Source of the DNA: Pseudomonadota bacterium | Lineage (GTDB): Bacteria > Desulfobacterota > Binatia > Binatales > Binataceae | Length of the DNA: 64,000 nucleotides | Reading direction: 5' to 3' | Assembly: GCA_021325025.1 (NCBI GenBank) | Contig: JAJPHZ010000017.1 | Span: 38,108 to 102,107, forward strand | Shown here: piece after piece, positions 10,701 to 18,325 of the stretch | Layout of the letters: every line of letters starts with the position of its first letter | Position numbering within the stretch: position 1 is the first letter of the stretch | Program-made: the position numbers and the translations under genes | The notes under the pieces: generated by a model | Databases searched by the model: none | What the model was told of the DNA's origin: nothing | What the model saw: only the letters and a program-made list of their open reading frames with translations

Positions 10701-11762
10701 TTACGCACGGGGCGGCACGATTGGCACCCCGCATTTGCGCGCGGCGTAGCGGGCCAGCAATTGCAGCACCGGAGCTGTGACTTCGTTTACCGCTTCGGCG
10801 CGGTAGCCGACCGATTCCGCGCCGCGGCTGCGCATCATCCCCAGCGTCGACAGCCGGTAGATCGATGCTAACCCCTGGTAGTAGCGCAGGCGCGCAAACT
10901 CAAGCGGCATCAGCGCGTGATACAGCGCCACGTAAAGCCCGTTGTACAGCCGGCGCAGCGAGTTGCCCGCCAGGTTGTCGCGCAGCCACGGCGGATTCTC
11001 CATCGCGTGACAAGACAGGATCGCCGAGGTGGTCGCGGCGTCCAGATGGCGGTCGCCGCTCTCGGCGCTGACCCAGTCGATGATGCCGCTGATGCGCGCC
11101 CCTGCGACCAGCACGTTGAGCGGATGGTAGTCCATGTGCAACACCGACGGCGCGCCGCCGCAGAATTTGACCGACTCGGTGCGCGCCCACTGCAGCGCGG
11201 GCGCCAGCCACGGCAGCGGCCCGCGCTCCACGCGCGATGCGATCGCCGCCAGCATGCGCTCCAGCAGCGGGCTTGCGGCGCCGTCGCCGTTGGGGCTGAA
11301 GGCGGGCGCCAGGCCGGCGATGCCAGCGGCGGCGGGATTGAGCTGATGCAGCCGGGTGTGCAGCCTGACGAACGGAATAAAGGCCAGGGTGAAGGTCTTG
11401 AGCGCGTTGGGAAAGCTGCCCAGCCGCAGCAGCGGGCCGCCTTCCAGGCGTTGCATGATCAGAAATGGCGCGCCCAGCAGGCCCGGATCAGATTCGAACA
11501 GGTAGGGGATCGGAACGGGGAATCCAGTTGCGTGCAGCAGTTGCAGCACGCGGTGCTCGCGGCGGCCCTTGGGCGCTGCGTCGGGTCCATGGTAAAACCG
11601 CAGCACCAGGGGACGCCGGGGCGGCAATTCGAGGCGCCCGGCGGCGCCCGCTGCGAACTCGAACACCGTCGTCTCCCATCCGCTGGCGAGGACGCGGAAG
11701 TGATCGACCGCGGCGCCCAGGCACTCCGCAAGCCGCCTCTGGACCTCACTGAATTCAGCCAT
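10701..11762 (-). CDS. Aminoglycoside-phosphotransferase-fold (APH/choline-kinase-like) protein
   Basis: A ~353-residue soluble protein with a kinase-like fold. The catalytic-loop equivalent is VLHMDYHPLNVLV (about residue 225; usual form HGDxxxxN), followed by the metal-binding ISGIIDWVSAESGDRHLD, where the DW aspartate matches the DFG-like IDW motif of APH enzymes. The first H/D pair reads HMD in place of HGD. The true substrate cannot be told: APH proteins include antibiotic, macrolide, choline, homoserine and acyl-CoA-pathway kinases. The start ATG at 11762 (MAEFSEVQRRLAE) was chosen over an upstream in-frame ATG whose extension is not family-like. It is convergent with acnA. Confidence 0.8.
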   Translation of the reverse strand: MAEFSEVQRRLAECLGAAVDHFRVLASGWETTVFEFAAGAAGRLELPPRRPLVLRFYHGPDAAPKGRREHRVLQLLHATGFPVPIPYLFESDPGLLGAPFLIMQRLEGGPLLRLGSFPNALKTFTLAFIPFVRLHTRLHQLNPAAAGIAGLAPAFSPNGDGAASPLLERMLAAIASRVERGPLPWLAPALQWARTESVKFCGGAPSVLHMDYHPLNVLVAGARISGIIDWVSAESGDRHLDAATTSAILSCHAMENPPWLRDNLAGNSLRRLYNGLYVALYHALMPLEFARLRYYQGLASIYRLSTLGMMRSRGAESVGYRAEAVNEVTAPVLQLLARYAARKCGVPIVPPRA

Positions 11763-11929
11763 CGTGGCTGGGCAGCTTAAGGCCAAGGCTGTGGCAGTTG
11801 CAACGCTGAACATGGCAGCCCTGCGCAAAAGGTGAGTTCTGCACGGGAAATGCCGCGATCATGGTGTCGCGCTGGCTCTCGCCGCGCAACGGCGCTAAGC
11901 TTGGGTTGAATCCCGATGGGGGCAGTTTG

Positions 11930-12295
11930 ATGGGCGCCCTCCCGAAAAAAAAGAGTTCGGTGGTTGCGATTGATGCGGCGCGGCGTCGCCGGCGCCGCCC
12001 TGCGGGTCCGGACAAGCCCCATCCACCCACGACCAATGCACTGGCATTAGCGGTGGCCGCGCTGGTGGCCGCTGCAGCCACTGTGTTTGGGCTGTGGATT
12101 GTTGCCGAGTTCGTGCAACGCGGCAACTATGTGGGCGCTGCGGTGGCGCCGTTCTGGGTGATCCTGCCGGGCTGTGCTCCGCTGGCCATCCTGATCGTCA
12201 AGCGCCGGCGCGCGACGCGCAGGGTGCCGTCCAACGTGACGCGGTTCAACGGTACGCAGCGCCCCAAAAAACCGCATCACCGCGCCGACTCCTAG
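11930..12295 (+). CDS. Small two-helix membrane protein, unknown
   Basis: A 121-residue predicted protein with a basic N-terminus (KKKSSVVAIDAARRRRRRPAG), two hydrophobic helices (LALAVAALVAAAATVFGLWIV and VAPFWVILPGCAPLAILIV) and a basic tail. It is not recognised. The ATG at 11930 is preceded by GGGGGCAG. It is divergent from the APH-like gene and its stop is 13 bp from the convergent end of the EmrA-like gene. Coding status is supported mainly by the well-formed hydrophobic segments and the ribosome site. Confidence 0.5.
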   Translation: MGALPKKKSSVVAIDAARRRRRRPAGPDKPHPPTTNALALAVAALVAAAATVFGLWIVAEFVQRGNYVGAAVAPFWVILPGCAPLAILIVKRRRATRRVPSNVTRFNGTQRPKKPHHRADS

Positions 12296-12308
12296 CACGC
12301 AGCCGCGC

Positions 12309-13406
12309 TCAGCGCGGGGCGGTCTTTTGGCCGTGGAAACGGCGGAACTCCCTCTGCAGCAGTGAGGAAATCAACGGTCCGCGCGTATCGCTGATATCGA
12401 TCGATGCATCCACCGACAACCCCAGGCGCAACTGCCGGTCGGGGGGCGGCGGATCGTCGAATACAATCTTGACCGGCACGCGCTGGACGACCTTAACCCA
12501 GTTACCGGTCGCGTTTTCGGGTGGCAGCAGCGAGAAGGCGGCCCCGGTACCCAGGCTGATCGAATCCACGTGCCCGCGGAAAACGTAGTCGGGATAAATG
12601 TCCGCGACGATTTCCGCCTTCTGCCCCACACGCACCCAGGTGAGCTGCGTTTCCTTGAAGTTGGCTGTCACATAGAGGCTGTCCAGCGGCACGATGGTCA
12701 TCAGCGGTTCGCCGGCCTGGACGCGATGGCCAACGTGCACGGTCTTGCGTGTTACCACACCGCCCACCGGCGCTTTGATCTTGGTGTAGCCGAGATCCAG
12801 CTCCGCAGCCTTCAGTTCGGATTCGGCCTGCCTGACAATCGCCTGATCGTAGCGGTCATGGTCGACGCTGTCGGCGCCGCCCAGCGCGGCGCGCGAGCGC
12901 GCCACTTCCTGCTTGGCCAGCGCCAGATTGGCCTCGGAGGCGCGGTAGGCGGTTTCGGACTGATCGTAGAACTCCTGCGATACCACTCCCACGGTGCGCA
13001 GGGTCTTGGCCCGCTTGTAGTCGGTCTGGGCTTGGCTGAGTTGGGCTTCGGCCAAGCGCTGACCGGCTTCGGCTTCGGTCAACTGGGCGTATTCCTGATC
13101 GACCATGCTGCGCGCCCGGTTGAGGTTGGCGCGCGCACGCTCCACCCGCACTTCGAAATCGGTCGGGTCCAGGGCGACCAGCAGATCGCCGGCCTTGACG
13201 ATCCAGTTATCCTGTACGTAAACCTGGCTTACGGTACCGGAAACCCGCGAGGAGATCAGATCCACCGTGCCGTCGACGTAGGCGTCGTCGGTGGTGACGT
13301 GGGTGGTCATGAACCGATAGTAACGCAGCGCCGGCTTTGCGGCGAATGCGAGCCCGACCAGCACCAGCACTGCGACGATGTAGCGTCTACGAAAGAACCG
13401 ATTCAT
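12309..13406 (-). CDS. EmrA/HlyD-family membrane fusion (periplasmic adaptor) protein
   Basis: A 365-residue adaptor anchored by one N-terminal membrane helix (about residues 8-26), with most of the protein in the periplasm. Family marks are TTDDAYVDGTVDLISSRVSG near residue 37 (the EmrA 'TDNAYV.. I.P.VSG' block), a long alpha-helical hairpin around residues 90-200, and the lipoyl/beta-barrel half (KIKAPVGGVVTRKTVHVGHRV, FKETQLTWVRVGQKAEI). EmrA proteins work with an EmrB-type MFS pump and an outer-membrane channel. Neither partner is adjacent, so this is an orphan gene here. The ATG at 13406 opens a normal-length reading frame. Confidence 0.92.
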   Translation of the reverse strand: MNRFFRRRYIVAVLVLVGLAFAAKPALRYYRFMTTHVTTDDAYVDGTVDLISSRVSGTVSQVYVQDNWIVKAGDLLVALDPTDFEVRVERARANLNRARSMVDQEYAQLTEAEAGQRLAEAQLSQAQTDYKRAKTLRTVGVVSQEFYDQSETAYRASEANLALAKQEVARSRAALGGADSVDHDRYDQAIVRQAESELKAAELDLGYTKIKAPVGGVVTRKTVHVGHRVQAGEPLMTIVPLDSLYVTANFKETQLTWVRVGQKAEIVADIYPDYVFRGHVDSISLGTGAAFSLLPPENATGNWVKVVQRVPVKIVFDDPPPPDRQLRLGLSVDASIDISDTRGPLISSLLQREFRRFHGQKTAPR

Positions 13407-13507
13407 CCAGAGGTCCCACGGCCGCGTTATCCCGCATTTTTGAAACCCGCGTTCAACTATCTACCAAGCCTGCAATATGCAGTAAATCAGAGGATGAGGC
13501 GATAGGG

Positions 13508-13531
13508 GCAGGCGGCTGCGCTCCCGCCTGC
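13508..13531 (-). terminator. Hairpin downstream of the secreted-protein pair
   Basis: A perfect 8-bp stem, GCAGGCGG pairing with CCGCCTGC, with an 8-nt loop. It lies 43 bp beyond the stop codon of the minus-strand gene at 13574 and upstream of the EmrA-like start. There is no clear T tract, so it may stabilise the 3' end or act in rho-dependent ending and not as a classical intrinsic terminator. Confidence 0.4.
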
Positions 13532-13573
13532 AACCGGCCGTGGCGCCATCGAATGCGCGCGGGTACGGCGAGT

Positions 13574-14293
13574 TCACGGACAGCCCGATTTGACCGTGAA
13601 ATTGTTGCCCGCACCGATATCGTTCAGCACGCCGTTTATGACCAACTGGACATTTATTGCACCGAAGTAGGGCGAAATCTCAGTGAAGACCCCGTCCACG
13701 TCACCGCTGGCCCGGCCCAGCAGGTAGTAGGTCGGCGCGGTGGTAAGATTTTCGTAGGCGTTGTTGTTTTGCTCCAGCAGCGCCTCATAGGCCTGATTGG
13801 GCGGTCCGCTGACGATGAAGCGCACGTCGCACACCGGCGGGGCCGCGATCGCGGGTAGCGGCCCGCCGACATTAACCGAAACTGTGCTGCCCTGGACGCT
13901 GGTGGTCGCCAACTGCGTGGTGGTAAAACCGGACAGCGCTTGGACGCTCAGCACATGGCCGTTGGGACTGAGGTTGGTTGCCAGCACGCGCAGCGGCGGC
14001 ACGTTGTTGACGTAGATTAGCTTCAACGGCACCGTGGCCTGCAACGTGTAGGAAGCCACCGTGTCGGAGACGATCGCCCTGAACACGGTGCCGTTGGTGC
14101 CGACAAAGTTAACCGAGCTTTGCGGCGGGATGCCTTGTCCGCCGCCGCATCCGGTAAACGGCGCGTTGCCGAAGCCGGTCAACCCGCCGCATCCGCTCAG
14201 GTTGCCGCATCCCGACTGTGCCAGGGCGAACCCACATAACATCGCCAGCGCTGCTAGCACCAGCCGCGATTTAACTGCAATCGCCGGTTTCAT
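13574..14293 (-). CDS. Secreted protein with N-terminal Gly-Cys-Gly repeats, unknown function
   Basis: A 239-residue exported protein. A signal peptide (residues about 1-26, LVLAALAMLCGFALA before QSGCG) is followed by a short region with repeated GCG units (SGCGN, SGCGG, TGCGGGQG). A beta-rich domain without recognised homology comes next, and the C-terminus is SGCP. The cysteines of the GCG units could be disulfide-bonded or surface-attachment sites. It starts 2 bp after the stop of the DUF4382-like lipoprotein gene, so the two are co-transcribed and probably co-localised in the envelope. Not recognised beyond this. Confidence 0.75.
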   Translation of the reverse strand: MKPAIAVKSRLVLAALAMLCGFALAQSGCGNLSGCGGLTGFGNAPFTGCGGGQGIPPQSSVNFVGTNGTVFRAIVSDTVASYTLQATVPLKLIYVNNVPPLRVLATNLSPNGHVLSVQALSGFTTTQLATTSVQGSTVSVNVGGPLPAIAAPPVCDVRFIVSGPPNQAYEALLEQNNNAYENLTTAPTYYLLGRASGDVDGVFTEISPYFGAINVQLVINGVLNDIGAGNNFTVKSGCP

Positions 14294-14295
14294 GG

Positions 14296-16221
14296 TCAGA
14301 ACGGGCTCGCCTGTGTCGCGCTACAGTTTCCCGGACACTGGCCGCCGGCGTTCTCGCACAACGGACATGCGGTCGAGGTCGCCGTGGGACTGGGAAGCGG
14401 CGCCGGCGGCGGCACAACTACGACCTGGGTGGCTACCGGGCTCGGACTGCCGGTGGGCCCGCTCTGTTCGGTCCGCTCCAGGGTGTAAGTGTTGGGCGGC
14501 ACGCAGAAGGAGTACTGGTTGGGATAAGCCGGGGTCGCCGACGATGACGGTACCGGCACCGTGGTGCCGACGGTGGAATCCATCAACTGCACGCCGCTTT
14601 GGAACAACACCACATGCGTGCCGGCGTCCGAACTGTTGGCCACCCCGGCGATGGTGCCGTGACCCAGGCAGTTGACGGTGAGGTTTATCGGCCCCGAAGA
14701 CGACGGATCGACGTTCGACATCACGGCGATCGAATGGCCGGAGAACGGCGTGCCCACGCCCAGGTAGGCGTCCTGGGCCGAGGCAATCAGGTCCACGTTG
14801 GTACCGGGCGGCGCGGGTGGGACTTCCATCGAAAACGGCGCGGTCCCGCTGGCTGGTACCGTCACCTGGGTCAGGCCGACCAGATTGCCGGTACCGGTCT
14901 GCTCCGCCATCACCGTTACCACGATATTGCTTCCCGGCCCCGGCGGCGGATCGACCGTCACTGTCCCGCTGAGCAGCGTGTTAGGCATCGAGAAACTGCA
15001 ATTGCTCGGGTTGGGGCTGCCCGTGCACGTGATTCCCGAGCTGGAGAAGTTGACCTGCTCGGTGACGGTCTGGGTGCCGGTCATGCTCGCCTGCACAAAG
15101 TACGAAAGCCCCGAGGGCGGCAGCGGCGCGCTGAACGTGTAGTTGCCGACGCTGTTAGACGTAGTGGTGCTGACCACCACGCAACCTGTCATGCTCGTGG
15201 TACAGTCATCGCTGGCGCTTTGCTGAAGCAGCAGGTTGACCGTGGCTCCGACCAGTGCGCCCTTGGTGCGCGCGTCGATCACCGCGCCGGTAATCGAGGC
15301 CGAGGCACCAGTTGTCACCGCGAAGTTCGGTCCGGTTGGAGGCGGCCCGGTTCGGGTCACGGTCAGGCCCTGGAACACTGCGAACGTCGTGCTGCCCGAG
15401 ACGAACAGATCGTAAATCGTGCCGCCGTTGGCGGCCGCCGGCAGGTCGATCGTATAGGCGCCGTCGCTGGCCACGGGTGCGGTGGCGACCACGGAATTGG
15501 TGCCGGTCAACTCGGCATTGATTGTGACCACGCTGCCCAACGACAGCCCGGAAACGGTGCCGCTGACCGGAACCAGGTAGCCGGTGGACGGCACCACCGT
15601 AATCGACGGGTTAAGCAGGTAGTTGCCGCCAGGTGACGTGGGTGAAACCGGATTGCCGGGATTGATATCGATGAGCAGAGTTTGCAGGCCGTTGGGAGGA
15701 ACAATTACCGTGGCCGACGTCATAAGGCTCGTACTGCCGGTGAAGGTTGCGTTGGCCGTGATGCATCCTTCCTGCACCGGCGAAGCGCCCGCTATGCACG
15801 ACGGTATCACCATCGCAGGCTGGGAGCTGTCGAACACCACTTCCACCTGATGGTAGGTCTGGGCCGTGACCTGGCCGGTGTTGAAGACTACCGCATTGTT
15901 CTGAAAATCGAGCAGGTTAACCGACAGTTCGCCGGGTCCCGATCCCGAGGGTGCGGTGATGGTCACCCAGTTGGGGTCGGAATCGGGAACCGGCGTCGCC
16001 GCCGGATTGAGTCGCACCGATACGATGTTGACGGAGATCGCCTGGAAAGCGCTGCTGGGGCTGTCGATAAAACCGATTTCCACCGAACCAGTGAGTGGCG
16101 TCGCCGTCGGGCCGCCGCCCCCGCCGCCGCCGCAGCCGAACGGCCCCGCCATCAGCGCGGCAATCACAAGCAACGGACCAATCAGTACCAGGATGCTGTA
16201 AAAGGCAGGTAATCGTTTCAC
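14296..16221 (-). CDS. Large lipoprotein with DUF4382-like N-terminal domain and beta-sandwich repeats
   Basis: A 641-residue predicted lipoprotein. The signal segment LVLIGPLLVIAALMAGPFGC ends in a cysteine followed by a run of Gly, a typical surface-tether linker. After the linker, LTGSVEIGFIDSPSSAFQAI and ISVNIVSVRLN match the DUF4382 pattern as I remember it. Later segments (SGTVSGLSLGSVVTINAEL, ITGAVIDARTKGALVGATVNLLL) look like carboxypeptidase-regulatory or Cna-B-type beta-sandwich domains. The start is a GTG at 16221. It is first in an operon with the GCG-repeat protein and is divergent from the VWA-FHA gene. Function unknown; a surface or outer-membrane structural role is inferred. 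Confidence 0.75.
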   Translation of the reverse strand: MKRLPAFYSILVLIGPLLVIAALMAGPFGCGGGGGGGPTATPLTGSVEIGFIDSPSSAFQAISVNIVSVRLNPAATPVPDSDPNWVTITAPSGSGPGELSVNLLDFQNNAVVFNTGQVTAQTYHQVEVVFDSSQPAMVIPSCIAGASPVQEGCITANATFTGSTSLMTSATVIVPPNGLQTLLIDINPGNPVSPTSPGGNYLLNPSITVVPSTGYLVPVSGTVSGLSLGSVVTINAELTGTNSVVATAPVASDGAYTIDLPAAANGGTIYDLFVSGSTTFAVFQGLTVTRTGPPPTGPNFAVTTGASASITGAVIDARTKGALVGATVNLLLQQSASDDCTTSMTGCVVVSTTTSNSVGNYTFSAPLPPSGLSYFVQASMTGTQTVTEQVNFSSSGITCTGSPNPSNCSFSMPNTLLSGTVTVDPPPGPGSNIVVTVMAEQTGTGNLVGLTQVTVPASGTAPFSMEVPPAPPGTNVDLIASAQDAYLGVGTPFSGHSIAVMSNVDPSSSGPINLTVNCLGHGTIAGVANSSDAGTHVVLFQSGVQLMDSTVGTTVPVPSSSATPAYPNQYSFCVPPNTYTLERTEQSGPTGSPSPVATQVVVVPPPAPLPSPTATSTACPLCENAGGQCPGNCSATQASPF

Positions 16222-16404
16222 TCGCCGACCATACGTCCAAAAAGATAGGTTCGTCCTTGGATAACTTACCGGGCGGGTGAAGGCAAGCAGCTAGCTGGTT
16301 TGCGCCATAAATCGCTGCGAGCGCGCACCGTCGCCGCGATAGCGTGGTCTCCACCGCCTGGTGCGGATATATTGACTAGGCGCCAGTGCCGCTTTCACAA
16401 TCAA

Positions 16405-18042
16405 ATGACGATGAACTCAAGCAGCCGTGCGGCGGTGTTGGTAAGCATGCTGGCCGTGCTCGTGTGGGCGGGTGCCCGGCCCGCGCGGGCCGCCATGCAA
16501 CTGTCCGTAGGCAATCCCAGCCTGGAACATTTCGACACTGACGGCGGCGTACAGATTGACTTCGGCCTGACCGATCAGAACGGGGCGCCGGTGGGCAATC
16601 TGCGCGTCAACAACGTCGAGGTCTACGAGGACGGCAAGCGCGCCAAAATCCTCGACTTCCGCGGCCAGGGGCAGGGCCGTCCGGTCGATATCGTCTTCGT
16701 GCTGGACGTGACCGAATCGATGCAGCCCTATATCGACGCGGTCAAGCAGAACGTGATCAGTTTCGCCGAGGACCTGGCGCGCAACAATCGCGATTACCGG
16801 CTGGGACTGGTGACGTTTGAGGATTACGTCGTCTCGGCTGCTTCCGACTGCAATTGCCCCTACCAGAAAAAGATGACCTCCAACGTGCAGGAGTTCACCC
16901 AATGGGTGGGATCGCTGCACGCAGGCGGCGGCGGCGACATCCCCGAGGACCAGCTCGACGCGCTGGCCTACGCCTCGACCTTTCCGTTTCGCCCTGAGGC
17001 CCAGGGCATCGTGATCATCGTCACCGACGCACCCGACCATCATGCGGGCGACGGCTCCGCGCACACCCAGCACGACCAGGCCTTCTGGGACCACCATCCC
17101 GATCGCAATAAGGACGTCACCGACCTGACCGCGGAGCAGGTCGCGGCGATGTTCAAGAAGGGCGGCCTGACGCTGTACGCGGTCGTACCGCCGCCCTTTA
17201 TCGCCCCCGATTACGCGATGCTGGTTGCCGCCAGCCACGGCCGCTCCTACAACATCGTTACCGAGCAGGGGCGCTTTTCCGAGCTGGTGCGCGAAATCGG
17301 TCATTCGATCGCAACTCAGTATTCGCTGACCTACCGCACCCCGGTCCCGATCATGGACGGGACCTCGCGCAAGATCGAGTTGAAGGTCAACTACGAGGGC
17401 CAGAGCGCGGAGGCGGAAACGGGCTACCAGGTTCCCGGTATCGGCGGCGCGATCAACATCCCCGACGAAGGTGGCGCGGGCGCCACCGCCAACGAAGGCG
17501 GTATTGGGCTGCGTCAGTTCTCCTTCCGATGGTGGAACGGCGCCGTACCGCTGATTGCGATTCTGGCTTTGTTCGCACTGTCCCGCGCCGGGCTGGGCCC
17601 ACCGGCCGAGGAACTCAAGGCCGTGCTTGACGCCTACAATCAGTCGACGATTCGGGCACCGGTGTTGCGGCCGCAGCCCGCGCCGGCGCGCCCCGCTGCG
17701 CCCGCGCCGCGGCAGCATCCGGCTGCGGCCGCGCCTGCGGTTGGGAGCACTCAGGCCAAGCTCATCACGGTCAATCCGGTCGCTCCGCTGCCCACCGAGT
17801 ACAGTCTGCTCAAGGATGAAATCTCGCTGGGACGCGGCACCGAAAACGACCTGGTGGTGCCGCACGCCAGCGTCTCGCGCACCCACGCGCGCATCCAACG
17901 CCGTGGCGGCGCCTACCAGCTAATCGATCTCAACTCCACCAACGGCACGTTCATCAACGATCAACCGGTCCACGGTTCGGTCCCGCTGGCGCCGGGCAGC
18001 GAAGTGCGTCTGGGCGAAGTGAGCTTCATCTTTCGCGCCTGA
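16405..18042 (+). CDS. Secreted VWA-domain protein with cytoplasmic FHA domain
   Basis: A ~545-residue single-pass membrane protein. A signal peptide (to about residue 30, ...ARPARA) leads to a von Willebrand A domain with a MIDAS-type DVTESM (D-x-T-x-S, a variant of DxSxS), IVIIVTDAPDHHAG and a His/Asp-rich insertion HTQHDQAFWDHHPDRNKD. A membrane helix follows (VPLIAILALFALSRAGLG, about residue 385), then an Ala/Pro-rich linker. A C-terminal FHA domain reads ISLGRGTENDLVV, SVSRTHARI and NSTNGTFIN, the phosphothreonine-binding core. Topology puts VWA outside and FHA in the cytoplasm. Start: ATG at 16405, or the ATG two codons later. A partner kinase is not in the window. Confidence 0.88.
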   Translation: MTMNSSSRAAVLVSMLAVLVWAGARPARAAMQLSVGNPSLEHFDTDGGVQIDFGLTDQNGAPVGNLRVNNVEVYEDGKRAKILDFRGQGQGRPVDIVFVLDVTESMQPYIDAVKQNVISFAEDLARNNRDYRLGLVTFEDYVVSAASDCNCPYQKKMTSNVQEFTQWVGSLHAGGGGDIPEDQLDALAYASTFPFRPEAQGIVIIVTDAPDHHAGDGSAHTQHDQAFWDHHPDRNKDVTDLTAEQVAAMFKKGGLTLYAVVPPPFIAPDYAMLVAASHGRSYNIVTEQGRFSELVREIGHSIATQYSLTYRTPVPIMDGTSRKIELKVNYEGQSAEAETGYQVPGIGGAINIPDEGGAGATANEGGIGLRQFSFRWWNGAVPLIAILALFALSRAGLGPPAEELKAVLDAYNQSTIRAPVLRPQPAPARPAAPAPRQHPAAAAPAVGSTQAKLITVNPVAPLPTEYSLLKDEISLGRGTENDLVVPHASVSRTHARIQRRGGAYQLIDLNSTNGTFINDQPVHGSVPLAPGSEVRLGEVSFIFRA

Positions 18043-18078
18043 ATTTGCCCTTTGCCGCGAGCCAGGCTGCCAGCCAGA

Positions 18079-18180
18079 GACCTAACCGCCGGCTCCTTCC
18101 AAAGGAAGGGCAGCCAAAGCCAGCTCGTGGCGAGGATTGTTCCCCTGCCCTTCCAGAGGGAAGGGCTGCGGGGTTAGGTC
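18079..18180. repeat. Cloverleaf-type palindromic repeat, copy A
   Basis: Terminal inverted repeats GACCTAACC and GGTTAGGTC enclose two internal hairpins: CCTTCC/GGAAGG with an AAA loop, and CCCTTCC/GGAAGGG with an AGAG loop. The folded form would be a three-way junction. The same plan recurs at 43963-44050 and 44161-44250, so this is an interspersed repeat family of about 85-100 bp. It sits in the 283-bp gap between the VWA-FHA gene and ilvB; no gene is seen in the rest of that gap. Confidence 0.75.
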
Positions 18181-18325
18181 ATGATCATCGACAGGTGGAG
18201 GTCCTTCCACCCTTCTCTGCCGCGAGGGCCGTCCTTTCTTTAACCTGACAATTTTGCTTGACTAATTGCTCAAGCCTGACGCGGCTATCGCCGCCTGCAA
18301 GGCACAACCAACACGCAAAGGCCAG

